Below, in pieces: positions 6,485 to 14,118 of a stretch of DNA of 17,457 nt. The stretch covers positions 1 through 17,457 of the forward strand of contig WTHW01000051.1 in the NCBI GenBank assembly GCA_011526395.1, given 5' to 3'. The notes beneath the pieces are model-generated. The model had not been told where the DNA came from and made no database searches. It saw nothing but the letters and a program-made list of their open reading frames with translations. The position numbers and the translations under genes are program-made. Position 1 is the stretch's first letter, and each line of letters begins with the position of its first letter. This DNA is from Alphaproteobacteria bacterium (GTDB taxonomy: Bacteria > Pseudomonadota > Alphaproteobacteria > Puniceispirillales > Puniceispirillaceae).

Positions 6485-8938
6485 TTAAACGTCTAAGTGA
6501 GAGACTTTAAGAGCATTTTCTTGAATAAAGGCGCGGCGTTCTTCAACAGCTTCACCCATCAATGTTGAAAATGCGTTATCTGCCTCTTCTTCTTCGGTCA
6601 CCTTAACCTGCAAGAAGCTTCTTGCGTCTGGGTCTAATGTTGTCTCCCATAATTGCTCAGGGTTCATTTCGCCCAGACCCTTATAGCGAGATACTTGCGC
6701 GCCTTTACGACCCAAATTCATCACATGATCAGACAGGTGAATTGGACCTGTAATCATCTCAACCTTTGAAGATGATTCAAAACGCAATGGCTTTTCAAAG
6801 ATAGATTGCAGCGCACCAGCTTGTTCATCAAGCGCACGTGCTTCAGGCGATGATACAAGCTTGGCATCAATGATGTGACGCTCTTCGATACCGCGCAATA
6901 CACGGCGCACAACAATCTGATTGCCATTTGCGCCATCTTCAATCATGCCCTGCCATCCTTTTTCTAGCTCAGGCGCCAACGCATCAAGCCGTGTTGCAAG
7001 GTAAGAGGCTGCATCTTGATTTGACAACATATTAGCATTCAATATCCCAGCAATGGCCGCTTGTTCGATAACAGATTTTGCCTGCTCACTTCGCGATATC
7101 GCTGTGATCATTCTTGATTGGCTGATAGAGGCATCAACTGCCTCTCTTAAATCAGCACCTGCCATTTGCAATCCTTGGTCATTGGCAAGACGCGCTTCTT
7201 TTAGGCCGGCTTCAACGAGATAATTATCTAGCGCTTTTTGATCCTTTAGATAGACCTCTGACTGACCCCTTTTCGCGCGGAATAGAGGCGGCTGTGCGAT
7301 ATATAAATACCCTTTTTCAATAAGCGGGCGCATATGACGGAAGAAGAAGGTAAGCAATAGGGTGCGAATATGTGAGCCATCAACATCAGCATCTGTCATA
7401 ATCACAATTTTATGATATCTGACTTTTTCAATATCCATGTCAGCATTGCCAACACCTGCGCCAATCGCTGTGATAAGTGTGCCAATCTCAGCAGACGATA
7501 GCATTTTATCAAGACGCGCTCTTTCCACATTCAAGATTTTACCACGCAATGGCAAAATAGCTTGATTGGCTCTATCTCTTCCTTGCTTCGCAGACCCGCC
7601 AGCTGAATCACCCTCAACCAAAAACACTTCTGATTTGGCAGGATCTTTCTCCTGACAATCAGCCAGTTTTCCAGGCAAGCTTGTGATATCGCCGCCCACT
7701 TTCTTGCGTGTTAATTCACGCGCTTTACGCGCCGCATCACGTGCTGCTGCTGCTTCAAATGCCTTTGCAACCACTTTGCGTGCTTCAGCTGGATGTTCTT
7801 CAAACCATTGACCTAGCGCGTCTGATACAGCGCTTTCGACGATTGGACGCACTTCTGACGAGACAAGCTTATCTTTTGTCTGAGATGAGAATTTTGGATC
7901 AGGGACTTTGACTGAAATAATTGCTGTTAACCCTTCACGGCAATCTTCACCAGATAGCTGTAATTTTTCACGCTTGGCGATACCTGTCTCAGTGGCATAT
8001 TGGTTGACCACTCGTGTCAATGCGCCACGAAACCCTGCTAGATGTGTGCCGCCATCTCTTTGTGGGATATTATTGGTGAAACAAAAGCAAGTTTCATGGA
8101 ATGAATCTGTCCAACCCAAAGCAAGCTCAACAGTGATATCTTCTTTTTCAGACACGCTATAGACTGCATCATGAAGCGCCGTGCGCGAGCGGTTCAAATA
8201 ATCCGCAAAAGCAAGAAGGCCGCCCTCATAATAAAACTCAGAGACCTTTTCCTCAGCACCGCGCAGATCGCTTAACCTAATTCTGACACCAGAATTCAAG
8301 AATGATAACTCGCGTAAACGATGTTCGAGTATCGCAAAATCAAATATAATTTGCGAGAATGTCTCAGCAGATGGCATGAACGTGACTTTTGTGCCGCTAT
8401 AATCAGGTGAGTCCCCTGTGATAGCCAATGGCGCAACAGCTTCACCATGTTCAAATCGCATTTCATGGCGTTTGCCATCACGACAAATTTCAAGAAGCAA
8501 ATATGTTGATAGCGCATTCACAACTGACACGCCAACACCATGAAGACCGCCTGATACCTTGTAGGAATTATTATCAAATTTCCCGCCAGCATGAAGCTGT
8601 GTCATGATCACTTCTGCGGCTGACACACCCTCTTCAGAATGAATTTCAACAGGGATACCACGACCATTATCAGATACTGACAAAGACCCATCAGCATTGA
8701 TGATAACCTGCACAATATCGCAATGACCTGCTAATGCTTCATCAATAGCATTATCAACGACCTCATACACCATATGATGAAGGCCGGACCCATCATCAGT
8801 ATCACCGATATACATACCAGGGCGTTTGCGAACAGCGTCTAATCCGCGCAAAACCTTGATGGAATCTGCGCCATAATCAATATTTTGATCATCTGCTGAT
8901 ACGTTGTTGTCAGGATCTGTTTCGCCGCTAGTCATCAT
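6485..8938 (-). CDS. gyrB: DNA gyrase subunit B
   Basis: The 817-residue ATPase subunit of DNA gyrase, which with GyrA introduces negative supercoils ahead of replication. The GHKL ATPase domain has RPGMYIGDTD near 39-48, EVVDNAIDEA at 59-68 and DNGRGIPV. The TOPRIM domain has EGDSAGGSAKQGRDR near 436-450 and DADVDGSHIRTLLLTFFF near 508-525. The C-terminal end has SRYKGLGEMNPEQLWETT, which contacts GyrA. Length is normal for the class. Two ATG codons begin the frame; AGGGA lies 8 bases upstream of the first. The short gap after recF carries two GANTC sites (8976-8980 and 8998-9002). regB follows after 8 bases, so read-through transcription into regBA is likely. Confidence 0.97.
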   Translation of the reverse strand: MMTSGETDPDNNVSADDQNIDYGADSIKVLRGLDAVRKRPGMYIGDTDDGSGLHHMVYEVVDNAIDEALAGHCDIVQVIINADGSLSVSDNGRGIPVEIHSEEGVSAAEVIMTQLHAGGKFDNNSYKVSGGLHGVGVSVVNALSTYLLLEICRDGKRHEMRFEHGEAVAPLAITGDSPDYSGTKVTFMPSAETFSQIIFDFAILEHRLRELSFLNSGVRIRLSDLRGAEEKVSEFYYEGGLLAFADYLNRSRTALHDAVYSVSEKEDITVELALGWTDSFHETCFCFTNNIPQRDGGTHLAGFRGALTRVVNQYATETGIAKREKLQLSGEDCREGLTAIISVKVPDPKFSSQTKDKLVSSEVRPIVESAVSDALGQWFEEHPAEARKVVAKAFEAAAARDAARKARELTRKKVGGDITSLPGKLADCQEKDPAKSEVFLVEGDSAGGSAKQGRDRANQAILPLRGKILNVERARLDKMLSSAEIGTLITAIGAGVGNADMDIEKVRYHKIVIMTDADVDGSHIRTLLLTFFFRHMRPLIEKGYLYIAQPPLFRAKRGQSEVYLKDQKALDNYLVEAGLKEARLANDQGLQMAGADLREAVDASISQSRMITAISRSEQAKSVIEQAAIAGILNANMLSNQDAASYLATRLDALAPELEKGWQGMIEDGANGNQIVVRRVLRGIEERHIIDAKLVSSPEARALDEQAGALQSIFEKPLRFESSSKVEMITGPIHLSDHVMNLGRKGAQVSRYKGLGEMNPEQLWETTLDPDARSFLQVKVTEEEEADNAFSTLMGEAVEERRAFIQENALKVSHLDV

Positions 8939-9006
8939 GCTATCTATCCCTATTTTGCCTATGCTATTATCTGCTGATTCGCCTAAGGCTTCCTATGGAT
9001 TCTATA

Positions 9007-10152
9007 CTAGCTGATTTTCCCGTCTTCGACATGTAAAAACTTCGCAAAAGACGTTAATTTTTCAAAAGAACTTTTATCAGTACCACTATACCAAACTTGG
9101 CCTTGTAATTCGTTTGTGGCGGCGAACAAACAAGCACGACGTCTTTCATCCAAATGGGCGGCAACATCGTCCAATAATAATAATGGTGGGCGCGACAGGC
9201 GGCTATTTTGCAAGCGCGCATGCGCTAGAATAGCTGCGATCATTAAGGATTTCTGCTCACCTGTTGAAGCTAAATGTGCTGGCTGGTTTTTAGCAAGATG
9301 GATGGTATGAAGATCCTGTGATTGCGGCCCTAGCATCGCCAATTCACCTGATTGGCGCCTTTGTGCTGCATCTTGCTTGATTTTATCTTCAACAACCGCA
9401 GCTGGCTCATGATCAAGCCATTGTGAGCCACCTCCTACCATAGACATATGAACACGGGGGAACCCGAACGCTTCATCACCTTGATAAGCTGCCTCAGATA
9501 AAGCGCGCACCAAAGCTGACCGCGCTGCCATAATCGCAACACCCATCTCACCTAATTGGGTTTCAAGAGAGTCTAGCCATGTTTCATCAGCACCATCTTG
9601 GATGAGCTTCTGGCGTTCACGATACCATTTCTCATAGCGCGACAAGCGCGCTGAATGGGCAGGGTCAAATGCGATCACAAGACGGTCGATAAAACGGCGC
9701 CTGCTCGCAGGTGAGCCAATAAATAACCCATCCATTTGCGGTGTTAGCCATGACAAAGCAACACAAGACGCAATATGACTTGCAGATGATTTTGCGCCAT
9801 TCAATTTGAAAAGCCGGGCGCCTTCAGGCTTATCTGCTGCTAATCCTGTACCTGCTTGAATAGGGCCAATGGTTGTTTCAATCTCTGCGGCCACCCCCCA
9901 GACAGGCGATTGACCTTCTAGAGGCTGGTGATACAAAAAATCACCGCGTGACGCGCGGCGCAAACCGCGCCCCGGTGATAATAATGATAAAGCTTCTAGG
10001 AGATTTGTTTTACCAGCGCCATTTGGTCCATATAAAACCACAGGACTGCCAGCACATTCTGCTAAATCCAAACGCAAATAGGGGTAGTTACGAAAACGCG
10101 TTAATGTCAAAGAGCGGACAAAAACACCTGCCCCTGTATGAGTGATGGACAT
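9007..10152 (-). CDS. recF: DNA replication and repair protein RecF
   Basis: A 381-residue SMC-like ATPase that helps load RecA at single-strand gaps and stalled forks. It has Walker A GPNGAGKTN near 44-52, a signature segment STGEQKSLMIAAILAHAR in the last quarter, and Walker B LLLLDDVAAHLDE followed by the D-loop. RFRNY near 19-23 is the typical RecF opening. The start ATG has AGG 6 bases upstream. It lies 54 bases after dnaN and 68 before gyrB, in the common dnaA-dnaN-recF-gyrB order. Confidence 0.96.
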   Translation of the reverse strand: MSITHTGAGVFVRSLTLTRFRNYPYLRLDLAECAGSPVVLYGPNGAGKTNLLEALSLLSPGRGLRRASRGDFLYHQPLEGQSPVWGVAAEIETTIGPIQAGTGLAADKPEGARLFKLNGAKSSASHIASCVALSWLTPQMDGLFIGSPASRRRFIDRLVIAFDPAHSARLSRYEKWYRERQKLIQDGADETWLDSLETQLGEMGVAIMAARSALVRALSEAAYQGDEAFGFPRVHMSMVGGGSQWLDHEPAAVVEDKIKQDAAQRRQSGELAMLGPQSQDLHTIHLAKNQPAHLASTGEQKSLMIAAILAHARLQNSRLSRPPLLLLDDVAAHLDERRRACLFAATNELQGQVWYSGTDKSSFEKLTSFAKFLHVEDGKIS

Positions 10153-10206
10153 ATCCTGCCTGTTACTTGTTCCAAACAGCCTTAACTTAACACTAAAGGC
10201 GTAAAA

Positions 10207-11310
10207 CTAGACGCGCATTGGCATCAGAACGAATACATTCGCATCATCACCTGGCGCTTGAATAAGGCTTGGCGCACTGGCATCTGCCAATGACATCTGC
10301 ATCACATCGCCCTGAATTTGCGCTGTGATTTCCATCAAATAGCGCGCATTAAATCCGATTTCGATAGCATCACCTTGATAAGAGACTTCTAACTCTTCAT
10401 TGGCAGATGAGGCATCTGAATTGCTTGCAGATAATGTGACTGTGCCATTATTCAAGGCCATTTTGACAGAGCGTGTCTTGTCTGAAGAGATTGTTGATAC
10501 ACGGTCAACAGCCGCCGCAAATGCCGCTTTATCTAGTGATAAAATCTTATCATTACCTTGCGGGATCACACGCGTATAGTCAGGGAAAGACCCATCGATA
10601 AGCTTTGATGTCAAACGCACAACACCAAATGAAAATTCAGCTCTTGTCTCTGACAAAGACACCTGAACATCACCTTCTTGGTCATCAAGTAATTTACGCA
10701 ATTCCCCGACTGCTTTGCGTGGTAAAATGATAGATGGCATGTCAGATGCGCCTTGCGGCATTGTCATCTGGCTCAGCGCCAAACGATGACCATCTGTTGC
10801 CACAGCACAAAACATATCGCTGGCAGATTTATGGAAATAAATACCATTCAAATAATAGCGTGTTTCTTCTGTTGAGATCGCAAAACGTGTTGTATCGATC
10901 ATGTCACGCAAATCAGCTGCTGTCACAGAGAATTGATGCGGCAATTCACTGGCTGAGATAGCTGGAAAATCCTCAACTGGCAAAGTTGGCAAGCGGAAGC
11001 TAGAGCGCCCAGCTCTGATTTGCGCATGCCCATCAGCCATCTCGATATCTACTTCTGAGCCTTCAGGCAGTTTGCGCACAATGTCATTTAGCATATGAGC
11101 TGATACAGTGCTCGCACCTTCACTCATGACGGCACATGTGACATCTGTGACAATGTCCATATCCATATCAGTCCCTGTCAAAGACAGCTGACCGCCAGAT
11201 GTGCGTAATACCATGTTATTCAGAATTGGAATTGTGTTCCGACGCTCTACCACTGAACTGACATGTCCAAGAGGGCGCAACAAACTCATTCTATCAATTG
11301 TAAATCTCAT
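10207..11310 (-). CDS. dnaN: DNA polymerase III beta subunit (sliding clamp)
   Basis: A 367-residue sliding clamp that tethers polymerase III and other partners to DNA as a ring-shaped dimer. The full three-domain length is present. Typical segments are the N-terminal LLRPLGHVSSVVERRNTIPIL region, MADGHAQIRAGRSSFRLPTL near 84-103, YYLNGIYFH and ATDGHRLA in the middle domain, and the C-terminal VFVLMPMRV ending, which lies by the partner-binding pocket. The ribosome binding site is weak (GATGAG). It lies about 200 bases after dnaA, so it may have its own promoter as well as read-through from dnaA. Confidence 0.97.
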   Translation of the reverse strand: MRFTIDRMSLLRPLGHVSSVVERRNTIPILNNMVLRTSGGQLSLTGTDMDMDIVTDVTCAVMSEGASTVSAHMLNDIVRKLPEGSEVDIEMADGHAQIRAGRSSFRLPTLPVEDFPAISASELPHQFSVTAADLRDMIDTTRFAISTEETRYYLNGIYFHKSASDMFCAVATDGHRLALSQMTMPQGASDMPSIILPRKAVGELRKLLDDQEGDVQVSLSETRAEFSFGVVRLTSKLIDGSFPDYTRVIPQGNDKILSLDKAAFAAAVDRVSTISSDKTRSVKMALNNGTVTLSASNSDASSANEELEVSYQGDAIEIGFNARYLMEITAQIQGDVMQMSLADASAPSLIQAPGDDANVFVLMPMRV

Positions 11311-11508
11311 AATAATGTCTCATCACTATCTGCTAGGTTGAATCATTCAAAGTCAAATCACTACGATTTTACCAAAGTTAAGCCTATGTTTTTACAATAG
11401 CTTTTAAGGTTCTTTTATCTTGGCACACATCATAAACGAAGCCAAACAAAAAGCCATCATTACGAGGAAGCGAATCGGCAGTGAAAATGTCTTGAAAGAA
11501 ATTAAAAT
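11311..11508. promoter_or_regulatory. dnaA-dnaN intergenic region with a 13-bp palindrome
   Basis: This 198-base gap contains TTGAATCATTCAA at 11338-11350, a palindrome with 6-base arms around one centre base, starting 28 bases upstream of the dnaN ATG. It includes a GANTC site (11340-11344); a second lies at 11472-11476. On the minus strand TTGACT directly precedes the palindrome and could be a -35 box, but I see no good -10 at the right distance. No GC-rich terminator for dnaA is visible. Confidence 0.35.
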
Positions 11509-12912
11509 TTAAGCGCCGTCTGCTAACAGACCGCGAAGCAAGTCAATATCAGCTGATAATGCGCCATCTTCAGCGATAAGTGTTTCAATTTTCTTCACCG
11601 CATGCATGACCGTCGTATGGTCTCTGCCACCAAATGAGCGGCCGATAGCAGGATAAGATAGAGACGTTAAATCTTTTGCTAAGAACATGGCGATTTGGCG
11701 TGGGCGTGCAATTGCAGCAGCCCGGCGAGATGAGAACATATCATTTGCTCTGATATTGTAATGAGCTGATACTTGCTTTTGAATATCTTCAATTGAAATC
11801 AAACGATTGCTAGCGCGCAGTAGGTCTGAGAGAACCTCGCGCGCCATTTCCACAGATACCGTGCGCCCAACCAATGTGGCATGCGCTACCAGCCGGTTTA
11901 GCGCACCTTCAAGCTCACGAATGTTTGTTACAATTTTTCTTGCCAAAAATTCTAGCACATCATCAGGCACATTCACTGACACACCTTCACGGCGTGATTG
12001 CAAGATGCCTAAGCGCAATTCATAATTGGATGGATGGATATCAGCCACCATGCCTCAGCCCATGCGAGAGCGAAGTCTCTCTTTGACACCGTCCAAATCT
12101 GATGGCGACTTATCAGCTGACAAAATCACTTGTCTGCCCTCATCAACAATTTCATTCAATGTGTGAAAGAATTCCTCTTGGATCGATTCTTTCCCAGACA
12201 TGAATTGTACATCATCAACCATTAAGACATCCGCAGCACGGAAACGTTCCTTAAAGCTCATTGTATCTTTGCGTCGCAACGCTGTGACAAACTGATTCAT
12301 AAATTTCTCAGCTGTCAAATATATCACATTGCGCTTAGGGTCACGTTTGTGACTTTCCCAAGCAATGGCGTGCATCAGATGCGTTTTACCAAGCCCAACG
12401 CCGCCATATAAGAATAACGGGTTGAATGAAGGGGTGACATCATCTGATTCTGCAACACGTCTTGCGGCGGCATAAGCCAAATCATTAGGCTTTGCGACAA
12501 CAAAATTATCAAAGGTATAACGCTTATCAAATCCTTCTAGGGCATTTGTTTCGCTATCTTTATTTTGCGTTCCCTGTTGAGCGCTGTCTGCCTCATGAAA
12601 AGGCATTTCAGTCATGCGAGGCGCTGTGTTTGCTCGCTGGACTGACTGGCTCGTGCGAAGTGTAATTTCAATATCTGTAACACCAAGATCTGACATGCTT
12701 GCCATCAGGCGGATTTTATCAAGATATTGGCTGATAACACGCTCTTTATTGAGGCGGCTTGATGCCGCTAACGTCAATGTGCCTTGCGTAAGAGACACAG
12801 CTTGCAGGGGCTTTATCCATGAGCGCCATTGCGCATCACCAAGATCAGATTTCAGGCGTGTTGTCATATCCGCCCATAAATCTTGCACCTGTTGCATGGT
12901 TGCCTCAGCCAT
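11509..12912 (-). CDS. dnaA: Chromosomal replication initiator DnaA, interrupted by one in-frame TGA
   Basis: DnaA binds DnaA boxes at the origin and opens the duplex. The frame from ATG 12912 to TAA 11509 has 467 codons, a normal length, but codon 286 (12057-12055) is TGA. Before it are domain I (DLWADMTTRLKSDLG and W-SWIKPL), a polar linker, Walker A GGVGLGKTH, Walker B VLMVDDVQF, and box VII ERLRSRMG with the arginine finger. After it come GMVADIHPSNYELRLGIL, the sensor 2 region, and domain IV with the signature GGRDHTTVMHAVKKI. Both halves are in the same frame, so this is not a frameshift. TGA stands where homologues have Trp (SR-GWG). Separate open frames would be 12912..12055 and 12051..11509. 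An upstream ATG at 13014 adds 34 non-conserved residues; ATG 12912 has AGGGCGG 9 bases upstream and is preferred. Confidence 0.93.
12055..12057 (-). other. In-frame TGA at a conserved Trp codon of dnaA
   Basis: The context on the coding strand is CGC ATG GGC TGA GGC ATG GTG GCT. One base (plus-strand T at 12055 in place of C) separates it from TGG. An ATG follows the stop by one codon; it has no spaced ribosome binding site but could be used by reinitiating ribosomes. Confidence 0.95.
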
Positions 12913-13221
12913 TGAATGACACCGCCCTAAAAACATAAAATTTGAAAGAGACGTGAAATCCACTAACCTCGATGGAAGGGTGTCAGTGCCGGTTCCCCAC
13001 GAACTCATGAGCATTCATAGTAAGGCGGAAAAAGAAAATTGATCAAGAGCTAGAATGGTCAGAATCAGCAAATATTTTTGCAAAAAACAGACTCTTTTTC
13101 CTTGACAGTTTTAAGGCTAAATTTGCCTGTCAGCGATCAAAAATTCTAGCTAACTGCCTGACTCATAGGCAATGCCTTATCCGAATCACTGCATGCCCAA
13201 ATCGAATCAGAAAAGAGGGCA
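12913..13221 (-). promoter_or_regulatory. dnaA upstream control region with five GANTC sites
   Basis: This stretch of about 300 bases has no gene. A possible sigma-70 promoter on the minus strand is TTGATC (13041-13046), 18 bases, TACTAT (13017-13022); it would start the mRNA near 13010 and give a leader of about 100 bases before ATG 12912. Five GANTC motifs lie at 13062, 13090, 13160, 13183 and 13204 (first base), far more than the roughly one per 800 bases I found in about 2.5 kb of nearby coding sequence. One weak DnaA-box-like 9-mer, TTATCCGAA, is at 13177-13185. The middle (about 13068-13130) is AT-rich. GANTC is the methylation site of CcrM, which controls dnaA timing in Caulobacter. 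Confidence 0.45.
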
Positions 13222-13253
13222 ATAAAAAAGGCCGCTCTATTTCAAGCGGCCTT
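13222..13253 (-). terminator. Rho-independent terminator of rpsT
   Basis: A perfect 9-base stem AAGGCCGCT / AGCGGCCTT (13228-13236 and 13245-13253) with an 8-base loop. On the minus strand it is followed by a T-rich run (TTTTTATT). It lies 28 bases after the rpsT stop and should end that transcript before dnaA. Confidence 0.9.
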
Positions 13254-13281
13254 GTAATCTTTTCTATCAGCTTTGTGCGAT

Positions 13282-13548
13282 TTACGCAGATACCGCTTTC
13301 ACACGTGCAGATAGACGTGACATTTTGCGGCTAGCTGTGTTCTTGTGCAAAACACCGCGGCTTACACCACGCATGATTTCTGGCTGTGCTTCGCGCAATG
13401 CAGCTTGTGCTGCGTCTTTGTCACCAGCTGTGATCGCTGATTCGACCTTCTTGATGAATGTACGAATACGGCCAATACGTGCGCCGTTGATTTCAGCGCG
13501 CTTTGCGTTTCTGATAATACGCTTTTTTGCAGACTTATGATTTGCCAT
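13282..13548 (-). CDS. rpsT: 30S ribosomal protein bS20
   Basis: An 88-residue small basic protein that binds 16S rRNA in the 30S subunit. It starts MANHKSAKKRIIRNAKR and has the conserved VLHKNTASRKMSRL near the C-terminus. GAGGG lies 6 bases before the ATG. It has its own strong promoter and a clear terminator, so it is a single-gene unit. rpsT next to dnaA is a common alphaproteobacterial arrangement. Confidence 0.97.
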   Translation of the reverse strand: MANHKSAKKRIIRNAKRAEINGARIGRIRTFIKKVESAITAGDKDAAQAALREAQPEIMRGVSRGVLHKNTASRKMSRLSARVKAVSA

Positions 13549-13588
13549 TTTCGGCCCTCATATAAGTTTCAATGAATCTCGAGGATGC

Positions 13589-13617
13589 CTTATATGACTG
13601 TGATTGATTGAAGTCAA
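13589..13617 (-). promoter_or_regulatory. Sigma-70-type promoter of rpsT
   Basis: TTGACT (13612-13617), a 17-base spacer, and TATAAG (13589-13594), on the minus strand. Transcription would begin near 13582, about 34 bases before the rpsT ATG. The close match to consensus and ideal spacing fit a ribosomal protein gene. Confidence 0.75.
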
Positions 13618-13659
13618 GCGTTTTTGCGACTTTGCGGCACCCTTATAGGCTGGAAATCG

Positions 13660-14034
13660 CTATTGATTATTAGGACCAATCACAACCTTATAATGATATT
13701 TCGCGCTATTGTCTGATGCTTGCTCTGTAATCGTCAATATTTCAGTGCCGCGCGTGTACGAATCACCCACTGACTGCCATCCCAAAGCGGCAAGTCTGTT
13801 TCGATAGAAGCGTGTGATATCAGCGGCATCTTTTTGCGTCTCAAATATAAAGCGAATGATGCGCCCAGACGGCGAATCAAAATTAACAGAATCACTTGTA
13901 TGTATCATGGCATCTGCTGGCACTGGCAAATCACCCACCCACGCCGTATCAGCGCGCCCATGACTGCTCATGCCAAGCAATATGATCACAGCCATCAAAA
14001 CAAGGCGCACATTATTCAAACTTTTTATGGTCAT
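13660..14034 (-). CDS. Small exported protein of unknown function
   Basis: A 124-residue protein with a signal peptide (basic start, hydrophobic VRLVLMAVIILLGM, likely cut after GRA before DTAW), so it should reach the periplasm. The mature part has VNFDSPSGRIIRFIF followed by ITRFYRNRLAALGWQ and a beta-rich end (LTITEQ, YHYKVVIG). The FDSP-GRI plus FY--L-ALGW pattern is, as I recall, found in short alphaproteobacterial hypothetical proteins, but I know no function. GGTGGA lies 8 bases before the ATG. It sits between mutM and rpsT on the same strand; the rpsT promoter starts about 40 bases beyond its stop. Confidence 0.75.
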   Translation of the reverse strand: MTIKSLNNVRLVLMAVIILLGMSSHGRADTAWVGDLPVPADAMIHTSDSVNFDSPSGRIIRFIFETQKDAADITRFYRNRLAALGWQSVGDSYTRGTEILTITEQASDNSAKYHYKVVIGPNNQ

Positions 14035-14100
14035 GAAATATATCCACCCTTCATGATATCGAGCTAAGCCCAGAGAACGCGCCTATTTTGAGCATGATGT

Positions 14101-14115
14101 CTGTTAAATTAACAG
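14101..14115. repeat. 15-bp palindrome after mutM
   Basis: CTGTTAA, one A, then TTAACAG: perfect 7-base arms three bases beyond the mutM stop and about 67 bases before the next gene. It has no GC-rich stem and no T-run, so it is more like a protein-binding site than a terminator. Confidence 0.4.
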
Positions 14116-14118
14116 TAT

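Noticed and set aside
12040..12075. A frameshift in dnaA
   Set aside because: The two halves are in the same frame; only a TGA codon separates them, with no inserted or deleted base.
12055..12075. Selenocysteine at the dnaA TGA
   Set aside because: The conserved residue there is Trp, not Cys, and no convincing stem-loop follows the TGA.
12913..13014. DnaA start at ATG 13014
   Set aside because: The added 34 residues match no DnaA, the candidate promoter -10 box would lie almost on that ATG, and ATG 12912 has a ribosome binding site.
13102..13130. TTGACA at 13102-13107 as a plus-strand promoter
   Set aside because: No -10 box lies 16-18 bases downstream and no plus-strand gene follows.
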